NCBI GenBank assembly: GCA_934646965.1
Contig: CAKUEZ010000033.1
Span: forward strand, 1-19,954
Origin: an uncultured Collinsella sp.
Lineage (GTDB): Bacteria > Actinomycetota > Coriobacteriia > Coriobacteriales > Coriobacteriaceae
Direction of reading: 5' to 3'
Length of the DNA: 19,954 nucleotides
Below the pieces are notes generated by a model, which saw only the letters and a program-made list of their open reading frames with translations, did not search any database and had not been told where the DNA came from. Made by a program: the position numbers and the translations under genes. Positions within the stretch are counted from its first letter, which is position 1, and the number at the start of each line of letters is the position of its first letter. This document shows positions 13,386 through 19,954 of the stretch, in pieces.

Positions 13386-15014
13386 ATGCCACAAGAAACT
13401 ACGAAGCGCTTTGCGGGTGCCTCCTTTTTTGCCAACCCCGTTCTGCCGGGGTTCCATCCCGATCCGTGCCTGTGCCGCGCAGGCGATGACTACTATATGG
13501 TTACCTCGACGTTTACCTGGTTGCCGGGTGTGAGCCTGTACCACTCGTGTGACCTGGTGCACTGGGAGAGTCTGGGCGGTATTCTCGATAAGCTCGATTT
13601 GAGGGGAATTCCCGAGTCCGGTGGCGTCTGGGCACCGGATCTTACCTATGCCAAGGGCGAGTTCTACCTGGTCTACTCTGTGGCAAAAACCGTGAGCGGA
13701 GCCTTTAAAGACGTTGATAATTATCTGGTGCGCGCGCGGAACATCGAAGGTCCTTGGAGCGAGCCCGTCAAGTTGGGTGCCAAGGGGTTCGATCCCTGCT
13801 TGGTTCATGCGCAGGATGGCTGTCGCCTGGTGGTTCCGCAGTGGGATTGGCGTCCATTAGAGGGCCATTACAAGTTTAACGGCGTTCTTATGTACGAGCT
13901 CGATACATATACCGGTGGCGTCGGTGACCCTAAGCGCATCTTTGACCACACCGGCGATGTTCCATGTGTGTGCGAAGGGCCGCATGTGTTAGAGCACGAC
14001 GGCTGGTTCTATCTGCTTGCTGCCGAGGGCGGCACTGGCGTCAATCACCGAACGATTGTCGCGCGCTCTCGAACTGTCGACGGCTATTACGAACCCATGC
14101 CGAACAATCCGCTGGTTTCGGCGGCCGGTACTTCTTCGATTCTTCTAAAGAGCGGGCACGGCAATCTTGTCGAGGCTCCCGATGGCTCTTGGTACGCCTG
14201 CCATCTTTGTGCTCGTCATCTTCCGGGGGCGTCGACGTCTCCTTTGGGGCGCGAGTCGGCTTTGCAGCGTGTTGATTGGATTGACGGTTGGCCGCGCCTT
14301 TCCGCTGGCGGCAGCGAACCCCGGTTGGCGGTTCCGGCTCCTGCTGGTATCGCAGCCGGCACCGAGAGCGAACCGTACCGCCGCGACACCACCTACGCAA
14401 CGTCGTTTGAGCCTGATTGCGATCTGTGGTGTGAAGAATGGTTGACCCCACGCGTTATAGACGATCTGCGTGTGCGAATCGACGAGACGGACGGGTTGGT
14501 CCTTACGGGAAACGACTCTCTGAGCTCGTTGTTTGACCAAACGCTTGTCGTCCGCCGAATCCAAGATTTTTCTTTTGAGGCCGTGACCCATGTGGACGTG
14601 GCGCCGGGTAACTATAACCAGGCGGCGGGCATGGTCGCAATGTACGATTCGCGCTGCTATGTTGCCCTGTTGGTGGGGTTTGACGAGAAGAATGGAGAGC
14701 GCGTCGCAGATGTGCTCGTCTGCGATAACGGTTCGTATTCGATGCCCCTGGGCACCGATGGACGCAAGACGCTTTCCCCTGCGGGAAAGATCGGCCTTCG
14801 TATCGTCGCCCACGCGGGCAAACTGTGCTTCGCTGTCGATGGCGGCGATGGATGGGAGGACCTCGGTTGCTCATTTGCCGAGGAAAACTTGGGCGACGAG
14901 CACATTTTGGGGCCGCATTTTACTGGCGGCATGTTGGGACTCGGAGCGGTCGATCTCGCATACGGCAAACTCAAAGCAACCTTTAGCGATTTTTCGTATC
15001 GAGCGCTCGACTAG
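13386..15014 (+). CDS. GH43 glycosidase (beta-xylosidase/alpha-arabinofuranosidase type)
   Basis: A 542-residue protein with an N-terminal five-bladed GH43 domain (about residues 12-320) and a C-terminal beta-sandwich (about 330-540), the layout of xylosidase/arabinofuranosidase members. The catalytic residues are visible: base D26 in GFHPDPC, D85 in GVWAPDL, and acid E197 in CEGPHV. It probably removes xylose or arabinose side chains from imported pectic oligosaccharides; which sugar cannot be told from sequence. No signal peptide is seen. I prefer the ATG at 13386, because AAAGAAG lies 5 bases before it, over the in-frame ATG at 13371, which has no binding site. Codon use is more relaxed (ATA, AGG, GGA codons) than in the uxa genes, suggesting lower expression. 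Confidence 0.9.
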   Translation: MPQETTKRFAGASFFANPVLPGFHPDPCLCRAGDDYYMVTSTFTWLPGVSLYHSCDLVHWESLGGILDKLDLRGIPESGGVWAPDLTYAKGEFYLVYSVAKTVSGAFKDVDNYLVRARNIEGPWSEPVKLGAKGFDPCLVHAQDGCRLVVPQWDWRPLEGHYKFNGVLMYELDTYTGGVGDPKRIFDHTGDVPCVCEGPHVLEHDGWFYLLAAEGGTGVNHRTIVARSRTVDGYYEPMPNNPLVSAAGTSSILLKSGHGNLVEAPDGSWYACHLCARHLPGASTSPLGRESALQRVDWIDGWPRLSAGGSEPRLAVPAPAGIAAGTESEPYRRDTTYATSFEPDCDLWCEEWLTPRVIDDLRVRIDETDGLVLTGNDSLSSLFDQTLVVRRIQDFSFEAVTHVDVAPGNYNQAAGMVAMYDSRCYVALLVGFDEKNGERVADVLVCDNGSYSMPLGTDGRKTLSPAGKIGLRIVAHAGKLCFAVDGGDGWEDLGCSFAEENLGDEHILGPHFTGGMLGLGAVDLAYGKLKATFSDFSYRALD

Positions 15015-15027
15015 GTCAATGCGGCAA

Positions 15028-15043
15028 TTGCGACAGGTCGCAA
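15028..15043. repeat. Short inverted repeat between GH43 and the esterase fusion
   Basis: TTGCGAC (15028-15034) and GTCGCAA (15037-15043) form a perfect 7+7 inverted repeat with a 2-base centre. The 84-base spacer also carries GGGCGAT twice. There is no T-tract and no operator match, so its role is unclear. The 2-base gap suggests a protein-binding palindrome rather than an RNA hairpin. Confidence 0.35.
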
Positions 15044-15098
15044 GGGCGATTGACGGGCGATGCCCGCGATTGTTCTGCAATAGAAAGCATGGTGACAA

Positions 15099-17264
15099 AT
15101 GAGTGACAAAGAGCGGCTCTTTGAGGTATCGCTCGTGCGCGAAGGCGCGTATCGCAGCGTTTCGGCAGCTCTAGAGGCGGTGGAACGGTGCGTGCCCGAT
15201 AAGACTGTGCCGGTGCGCGTGCTGGTGGCGCCGGGCGAGTACCGAGAGCGGGTCGAGATTCGCCGTCCGCATGTGACGATTGAGGGCGAGACGGCCGATA
15301 GCGTACGCATCGTGGGCGGCCTGGGCGCCAAGATGCCCTCTGGGGACGGTGGCGGCCAGGACGGAAAGCTCGGCACCTTCCGTACGTATACGGTACTGGT
15401 CGATGCCGATGACGTGACGCTTGCAAACCTTACGATCAAAAACGATGCGGGCGACGGGCGCGAGGTCGGTCAGGCAATTGCCCTGTATGCCGATGGCGAC
15501 CGCCTGGTTGTCGACGCCTGCCGCATTTTGGGACATCAGGACACGCTGTTTGCGGGTCCGTTGCCGCCGCGCGAGGTTAAGCCGGGCGGGTTCATTGGTC
15601 CCAAGCAGTTTGCACCTCGTCGTGTGGGTCGGCAGTACTATCGCCGCTGCCTTATTGCCGGCGATGTCGACTTTATCTTTGGTGGGGCGTGTGCCTACTT
15701 TGAGGGCTGTGAGATTCGGTCGCTCAATCGCGATATGGACGTAAACGGATACGTAACGGCGGCATCCACGCCCGAGGGCGAGCCGTATGGATTCGTGTTC
15801 CATGGTTGTTCCTTTACGGCAGACGAAGGCACTGCTCCAGGGTCGGTCTACCTGGGTCGTCCGTGGCGCGAGTGGGCCCAGACCGTGTTGATTGATTGCT
15901 GGCTTGGCGCCCATATTTCACCCGAGGGCTGGTGGGATTGGAACAAGCCGGCCGCACACGATATCGCTTTGTATGGCGGCGGCGCCTTGTTTGGCCCGGC
16001 AGGGGATACGAGCGCCTGGGCGTCGTGGGCACATCGCCTGGGCGATCGGGATGCAGAGCGCTATGCACGTGGGCACGTGCTTGCCGGTGCGGATGACTGG
16101 GATCCCGAGGGCGGCGACGGCGATGCGGTGGAGACAGCCGACCTGTCTGCCAACGGTCGTACGGTGCATATCGAGACTTACTACGAAGACGAGCCTGCTC
16201 TGCGCGCCCGACTGAAGCGCGAGGGGCGCAAAGCCGCCTTTGCGGGCAAGACGCCTGCGGATTTTGAGGCGTGGAGAGTTGCGACCAGAGCCCGTCTGTA
16301 CGATGTCTTGGGTCTTTCGCTTATGGATCGTGCCTCGATTGAGGTTCGTGAACTCGGCCGCGTACAGATTGCCGGCGGCATTGTGCGCACCCATGCATTG
16401 CTGCAGGTCGAGCGCGATGTGTGGATGCCGTTCTACCTGTTGGAACCGTCTCGCCCAAAGCTTGACGAGCAGGGACTCAAGCACTGCTATATCTGTCCAC
16501 ATGGCCACCAGGGCGCGGGCGCCGCAAGTATTGCCGGCGTTACGGGCGTGCCGGCGGTTGATGATGCGGTCCGTAAGTTTAACTACGACTACGGCCTGCG
16601 CTTGGCGCGTATGGGCTATGTGGCCGTCTGCCCCGATGCCCGCGGCTGGGGATACCGCCGCGACTGGAAGGGTCAGGGCGACGATGAGGCGAGCTACCTG
16701 CGCGGCACGTGTCTTAACCAGGCTCGCATGGCGGAGCCGCTGGGCCTGTCGGTCGCAGGTCTCAACGCCTGGGACAACATACGACTGATCGATTATCTAG
16801 AAGCGCGTGGCGACATTGCGATGGACGACCTGGGCTGTTTTGGCTTTTCGGGAGGCGGCTATATGACGCTGTATCTTGCTGCGCTCGACCCACGCGTGCG
16901 CAAGGCGTTTGTCTCGGGCTATCTGTATGGTGTCGACGATTCGCTGTTGCACCTTAACGGTAATTGCAGCTGCAATTACACGCCCGGACTCTGGCGTTTG
17001 CTCGACATGGGCGATATCGCCTCGCTTATCGCGCCCCGTCCGCTGCTGGTGCAAAGTTGCGAGGAAGACCATCTAAACGGCGTTCGCGGTCTAGCAAATG
17101 TCGATGAGCAGCTCGATATCGTGCGCAATGCATACGAGCTGCTGGGTTGTGGCGAGGGATTGCGTCATGAGGTTTGTCCGGGTGGACACCATCTGGGCGT
17201 GACGCACCTTGCCGAGGATATCGAGTGGCTTGATTGTCATGCTGCGGTGGGCGCCCGTGCATAG
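15099..17264 (+). CDS. Pectin methylesterase (CE8) fused to an alpha/beta-hydrolase esterase
   Basis: A 721-residue two-domain protein. Residues about 10-340 are a carbohydrate esterase family 8 pectin methylesterase: QAIAL, HQDTLF (Q147, D148), DVDFIFG (D191) and YLGRPW (R254). Residues about 350-715 are an alpha/beta-hydrolase of the acetyl-esterase/dienelactone-hydrolase-like type: HGHQGAG, the nucleophile elbow GFSGGGYM (S584), acid D657 in EEDHLNG, and histidine H697 or H698 in GGHHLGV. The NGNCSCNYTPGLW stretch is typical of that hydrolase group. The first domain would remove methyl esters from homogalacturonan; the second probably removes acetyl groups, or is a second esterase. No signal peptide is seen. 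The ribosome-binding site is weak (GAAAG, 15083-15087). No stop or frameshift lies between the domains, so the fusion is real in this sequence. Confidence 0.9.
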   Translation: MSDKERLFEVSLVREGAYRSVSAALEAVERCVPDKTVPVRVLVAPGEYRERVEIRRPHVTIEGETADSVRIVGGLGAKMPSGDGGGQDGKLGTFRTYTVLVDADDVTLANLTIKNDAGDGREVGQAIALYADGDRLVVDACRILGHQDTLFAGPLPPREVKPGGFIGPKQFAPRRVGRQYYRRCLIAGDVDFIFGGACAYFEGCEIRSLNRDMDVNGYVTAASTPEGEPYGFVFHGCSFTADEGTAPGSVYLGRPWREWAQTVLIDCWLGAHISPEGWWDWNKPAAHDIALYGGGALFGPAGDTSAWASWAHRLGDRDAERYARGHVLAGADDWDPEGGDGDAVETADLSANGRTVHIETYYEDEPALRARLKREGRKAAFAGKTPADFEAWRVATRARLYDVLGLSLMDRASIEVRELGRVQIAGGIVRTHALLQVERDVWMPFYLLEPSRPKLDEQGLKHCYICPHGHQGAGAASIAGVTGVPAVDDAVRKFNYDYGLRLARMGYVAVCPDARGWGYRRDWKGQGDDEASYLRGTCLNQARMAEPLGLSVAGLNAWDNIRLIDYLEARGDIAMDDLGCFGFSGGGYMTLYLAALDPRVRKAFVSGYLYGVDDSLLHLNGNCSCNYTPGLWRLLDMGDIASLIAPRPLLVQSCEEDHLNGVRGLANVDEQLDIVRNAYELLGCGEGLRHEVCPGGHHLGVTHLAEDIEWLDCHAAVGARA

Positions 17265-17333
17265 GCCCTCGGCATGCCGCGGATGAACGATAGATACCTA
17301 TACGACCGCTAACGGGCGGGTGAGGAGAAGATT

Positions 17334-18002
17334 ATGGAAACGAAGGGCTTGAGCGAGTCGACCATTTGCTGTTTTGGCGACTCGACGACTTGGGGCGACA
17401 ACGGTTGTGGCGGGGGAGGCAACGCTATTTCGTGGACCTCGCACCTGGGCGCGCTGCTGGGGGGCGCTACGGTCGAGAACTTTGGCATCAAGGGCTCGCG
17501 TATCGCTATCAAAGCCGACCGTGCCGATTCGTTTGTCGAGCGCCTGGGCGGTATCGACGATGCAGCCGATATCTACATCGTCTTTGGCGGCGTTAACGAC
17601 TTTAGCCGCAACGTGCCGCTGGGACAGCTGGACAGCACGGACGTGCACGAGTTCTACGGTGCGCTCGACTACCTGATCCGCACCATCACCGCGCGCTCGC
17701 CCCATGCGAAGCTGGTGTTTATGACACCGTGCAAGACGAGCGGTAAGCACGAGAAGGATATCCCGGCGAGCGATGAGCTCAACCACCTGGGCCTGACGCA
17801 GGTCGCTTACGTAAAGGCGATGCTCGAGGTCTGTGACCATTACTCGGTGCCGGTGATCGACCTGTACGCGCAAAGCGGCATCAGCCCGTTTTTGCCCGAG
17901 CACCGTGAGCTATATATGCCGGACGGATTGCACTACAGCCCGGCCGGCTATGAGCGTCTAGCGCATCGAATTGCCGCGGGGCTTGTTGCCGTTTGCCGCT
18001 AA
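17334..18002 (+). CDS. SGNH/GDSL-family esterase
   Basis: A 222-residue single-domain SGNH hydrolase. Block I is CFGDSTTWG (nucleophile S17), block II is the glycine in NFGIKGSR, block III is GGVNDF (N88), and block V is DGLHYSPAGY (D197, H200). Family members in pectin clusters are often rhamnogalacturonan or pectin acetylesterases, and that is the likely role here, though the substrate is inferred from context. No signal peptide is seen, in keeping with the other enzymes of this cluster. GAGGAG (17322-17327) gives a clear ribosome-binding site. It follows the methylesterase fusion by 69 bases with no terminator between, so the two, and probably GH43, form one transcript. A long palindrome containing an operator starts 15 bases after its stop. 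Confidence 0.85.
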   Translation: METKGLSESTICCFGDSTTWGDNGCGGGGNAISWTSHLGALLGGATVENFGIKGSRIAIKADRADSFVERLGGIDDAADIYIVFGGVNDFSRNVPLGQLDSTDVHEFYGALDYLIRTITARSPHAKLVFMTPCKTSGKHEKDIPASDELNHLGLTQVAYVKAMLEVCDHYSVPVIDLYAQSGISPFLPEHRELYMPDGLHYSPAGYERLAHRIAAGLVAVCR

Positions 18003-18016
18003 AAGCCTGCCGTTCG

Positions 18017-18054
18017 CGGGGAATGTAGGGTTAACGTTCACCCTACATTCCCCG
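18017..18054. promoter_or_regulatory. 38-base near-palindrome embedding an operator, upstream of GH105
   Basis: The centre GGGTTAACGTTCACCC (18028-18043) is an operator with one asymmetric base (T18032 against C18039). It is flanked by perfect arms, so 18017-18054 is palindromic at 18 of 19 pairs: the left arm CGGGGAATGTAGGG (18017-18030) is the complement of 18041-18054. It may serve both as an operator, with TTCACC at 18037-18042 as a possible -35 element, and as a transcript-end hairpin for the SGNH gene. No T-tract follows. TACACT (18062-18067) is a possible -10 element at a 19-base spacing. Confidence 0.75.
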
Positions 18055-18069
18055 TTCGCGTTACACTAA

Positions 18070-18083
18070 GGTTAACGTTCACC
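18070..18083. promoter_or_regulatory. Second operator upstream of GH105
   Basis: GGTTAACGTTCACC carries the same single change (GTTAAC for GTGAAC in the left half) as the operator centred 41 bases upstream. It lies 27 bases before the GH105 ATG, just after the proposed -10 element, repeating the paired geometry of the other two promoters. Confidence 0.75.
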
Positions 18084-18109
18084 CATCATCAACGTCAGAG
18101 GGGACAGCA

Positions 18110-19348
18110 ATGGGTTGCAATCAGATTCTGGATAGCTACATCGAGCAGCTGATCGAGACGTCTACGCCGCAGGCACCCGCTTGGAACATCGAAAAGCTCC
18201 GTGCCGGCAAGGAGAACACCTGGAACTACATCGATGGCTGCATGATCAAGGCACTCATCGAGCTGTACGAGATTACGGGTGAGCAGCGCTATCTGACGTT
18301 TGCCGACGACTACATCGACTTCTTTGTCCAGGAAGACGGCACCATCAAGCATTACAAGCCCGAGGAGTACAACCTCGACAACGTCAATGCGGGCAAGACC
18401 CTCTACAAGCTGTACGACCTGGTGGGCAAGCCCAAGTACCGCGCCGCCATGGACACGATCTATCGCCAGCTCGAGACCCAGCCGCGCACCAAAGAGGGCG
18501 TGTTTTGGCACAAGGCCGTCTATCCCAACCAGATCTGGCTCGACGGCATGTACATGGCCCAGCCGTTCTACATGCAGTACGAGTTGAGTTTCCACAACCG
18601 CCGCGCCTGCTCGGACAGCTTCCATATGTTCCAGGTCGTGCACGATCTTATGCGCAACCCGCTCAACGGCCTGTACTATCACGCCTACGATGCGAGCCGC
18701 AAGCAGTTCTGGTGCGATCCGGTCACCGGCCTTTCGGCGAACTTTTGGCTGCGTGCCGAGGGCTGGTTTGCCATGGCGCTTATCGATACGTGGGAGCTCA
18801 TGCCGCCCTCGATGTCGGCCGAGAAGGACGAGATCCGCAAGATGTTCCACGACTTGATCGACGCCATGCTGCCGTATCAGGACGAGAAGACCGGCATGTG
18901 GCACCAGGTCATCAACCTGCCCAACATTGCTCCCAACTACCTGGAGGAGAGCGGCAGCGCCATCTTTGCCAACGCCATCATGAAGGGCGTGCGCCTGGGC
19001 GTGCTGGGCGAGCGCTACTACCAGTATGGCCGTCGCGCCTTCGACGGCATCTGCGAAACCTGTCTGTCCGAGCATGATGGTCAGCTGGCGCTCGACAACA
19101 TCTGCCTGGTTGCCGGCCTGGGCAACACCGCACACCGCGAGGGAACGTTTGGCTACTACATGAGCGAGCCCATCGTCAAAAACGATGCGAAGGGCGTGGC
19201 ACCGCTCGTGCTCGCCTATATCGAGACCATGCATCACGACAAACTGGCCGGCAAGCGCGACCCGCTCGCTCCTTCGGGCGTCTGCTCCATCGAGGATCCG
19301 TTCGGTGGCTATACGCCGGGCATCAACGCGCGCAAGGGATGTGAATAG
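18110..19348 (+). CDS. GH105 unsaturated uronyl hydrolase (YteR/RhiN-like)
   Basis: A 412-residue, single-domain (alpha/alpha)6-barrel enzyme of glycoside hydrolase family 105. The hallmark YPNQIWLDGMYMAQPFYMQY contains the catalytic aspartate D145, close to D143 of B. subtilis YteR. FWLRAEGWFAMALIDTWE, GMWHQVIN and YLEESGSAIFANAIMKGVRLG are further family motifs. It removes the 4,5-unsaturated uronic acid that lyases leave on pectin or rhamnogalacturonan oligosaccharides, releasing 5-keto-4-deoxyuronate. No signal peptide is seen, so it is cytoplasmic. GAGGGG (18098-18103) supports the start. It has its own operator pair upstream and is followed almost immediately by the isomerase-like gene, so these two form a third transcription unit of the regulon. 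Confidence 0.95.
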   Translation: MGCNQILDSYIEQLIETSTPQAPAWNIEKLRAGKENTWNYIDGCMIKALIELYEITGEQRYLTFADDYIDFFVQEDGTIKHYKPEEYNLDNVNAGKTLYKLYDLVGKPKYRAAMDTIYRQLETQPRTKEGVFWHKAVYPNQIWLDGMYMAQPFYMQYELSFHNRRACSDSFHMFQVVHDLMRNPLNGLYYHAYDASRKQFWCDPVTGLSANFWLRAEGWFAMALIDTWELMPPSMSAEKDEIRKMFHDLIDAMLPYQDEKTGMWHQVINLPNIAPNYLEESGSAIFANAIMKGVRLGVLGERYYQYGRRAFDGICETCLSEHDGQLALDNICLVAGLGNTAHREGTFGYYMSEPIVKNDAKGVAPLVLAYIETMHHDKLAGKRDPLAPSGVCSIEDPFGGYTPGINARKGCE

Positions 19349-19349
19349 C

Positions 19350-19954
19350 GTGGGGGCCATCACTCCGGGCGTGCGCCTGCACGACCTTCCGCAGGGGACG
19401 GTCGAGGAGCGCATTCGCATGGCGGGCGAGCTGGGCTTTTCGTGCATCCAGCTCCCGAGCAAGGTACTCTATAAGTCGATGGGCATCAACCGTTTGGGCC
19501 TTACGCGCGAGCTTGCCGACCACCTGCGTGCGGTACTCGACGAGGCAGGCGTCTCGGTCGCTGTGTTCGGCTGCTATAAAAACCTGGCGACGCCCGATCG
19601 CCAACAGCTCATGGATAACTATGCCGAGTACGAGGCATGCCTGAACTTTGCCAAGATGCTCGGCGGCTGCCCGGTGGGTACCGAGACCGGTCGTCCCAAC
19701 GTGCAGAACGCTGTGGCGGACGATCGCATGACCGACGAGGCACTCGACGCATTTGTGGAGGGTCTCAAGTATGTCTGTGGTCGTGCCGAGGCAATGGGCG
19801 GTCAGATTTTGATCGAGCCTGGCTGGAATGAGACGGTCAACACGCCCCTGCGTTGCCGCGAGGTGCTCGAGCGTGTGCCGAGCTCGGCGCTCGGTGTGAT
19901 TTACGACCCGGTGTCGCTGCTGCATCCCAGCGTTGTCGGTGAGGCGCAGGAGAT
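19350..19954 (+). CDS. TIM-barrel sugar phosphate isomerase/epimerase-like protein, cut by the window edge
   Basis: At least 201 residues are visible, and the 3' end lies outside the window. The reading frame opens at GTG 19350, one base after the GH105 stop, with AAGGGA (19334-19339) 10 bases upstream. An in-frame GTG at 19341 is possible but too close to that site. The protein (GAITPGVRLHDLPQGTVEER..., then GFSCIQLPSKVLYKS, VSVAVFGCYKNLATPD, QILIEPGWNETVNTP, LGVIYDPVSLLHP) shows the xylose-isomerase-like TIM-barrel pattern. It includes metal-ligand style residues E in LIEPGWNE and D in YDPVSLL. Because it is coupled to GH105, a role in handling the 5-keto-4-deoxyuronate product or a rhamnogalacturonan-derived sugar is plausible, but the substrate is not known. 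Confidence 0.85.
   Translation, partial: MGAITPGVRLHDLPQGTVEERIRMAGELGFSCIQLPSKVLYKSMGINRLGLTRELADHLRAVLDEAGVSVAVFGCYKNLATPDRQQLMDNYAEYEACLNFAKMLGGCPVGTETGRPNVQNAVADDRMTDEALDAFVEGLKYVCGRAEAMGGQILIEPGWNETVNTPLRCREVLERVPSSALGVIYDPVSLLHPSVVGEAQE

Noticed and set aside
1..19954. CRISPR array, tRNA, rRNA, riboswitch, phage or IS transposase
   Set aside because: No regularly spaced repeats, tRNA-like cloverleaf, ribosomal sequence, recognised aptamer or transposase/integrase motif was found on reading both strands.

Overview
The window is about 20 kb of GC-rich, densely coding DNA with every recognisable gene on the + strand. Codon use, the tandem feoA/feoB iron locus with its small Cys-rich partner, and the set of carbohydrate genes fit a gut actinobacterium of the Coriobacteriia. 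Collinsella is my best guess, made from general resemblance and not from a database search. No rRNA, tRNA, CRISPR array, transposase, integrase or phage gene is visible.

Positions 1-3464 hold an iron-uptake locus: two small FeoA proteins, the ferrous-iron transporter FeoB, a strong terminator, then a 66-residue membrane protein with a cysteine cluster (FeoB-associated type) and its own terminator. A DtxR-like palindrome (619-637) lies between the second feoA and feoB.

Positions 3560-4639 encode a LacI-family regulator. The 420-base gap that follows (4640-5059) holds a 184-base long inverted repeat (4697-4880) and a promoter flanked by two perfect operator palindromes.

Positions 5060-9652 are uxaC, uxaB and uxaA: D-galacturonate to tagaturonate to altronate to 2-keto-3-deoxygluconate (KDG). 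The 379-base gap 9653-10031 carries a hairpin, a terminator, three more operator copies and a promoter. These lead into a GPH-type sugar symporter (10032-11591), a GH28 polygalacturonase (11709-13304), a GH43 glycosidase (13386-15014), a fusion of a pectin methylesterase with an alpha/beta-hydrolase (15099-17264) and an SGNH esterase (17334-18002). A third operator pair, one member buried in a 38-base near-palindrome, precedes a GH105 unsaturated uronyl hydrolase (18110-19348). The window ends inside a TIM-barrel sugar isomerase/epimerase-like gene (19350 to the edge).

Together the second part looks like one pectin-oligosaccharide regulon. Import would be through the symporter. Esters would be removed by the methylesterase, hydrolase and SGNH enzymes, and chains trimmed by GH28, GH43 and GH105, followed by the Uxa pathway. 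None of the degradative enzymes has a visible signal peptide and no pectate lyase is present, so the system probably finishes short oligosaccharides inside the cell. The palindrome GTGAACGTTCAC and variants recur at three promoters with similar geometry, which is the best evidence that these units are co-regulated. KDG kinase and KDPG aldolase, and KduI/KduD for the unsaturated product, are not in the window.
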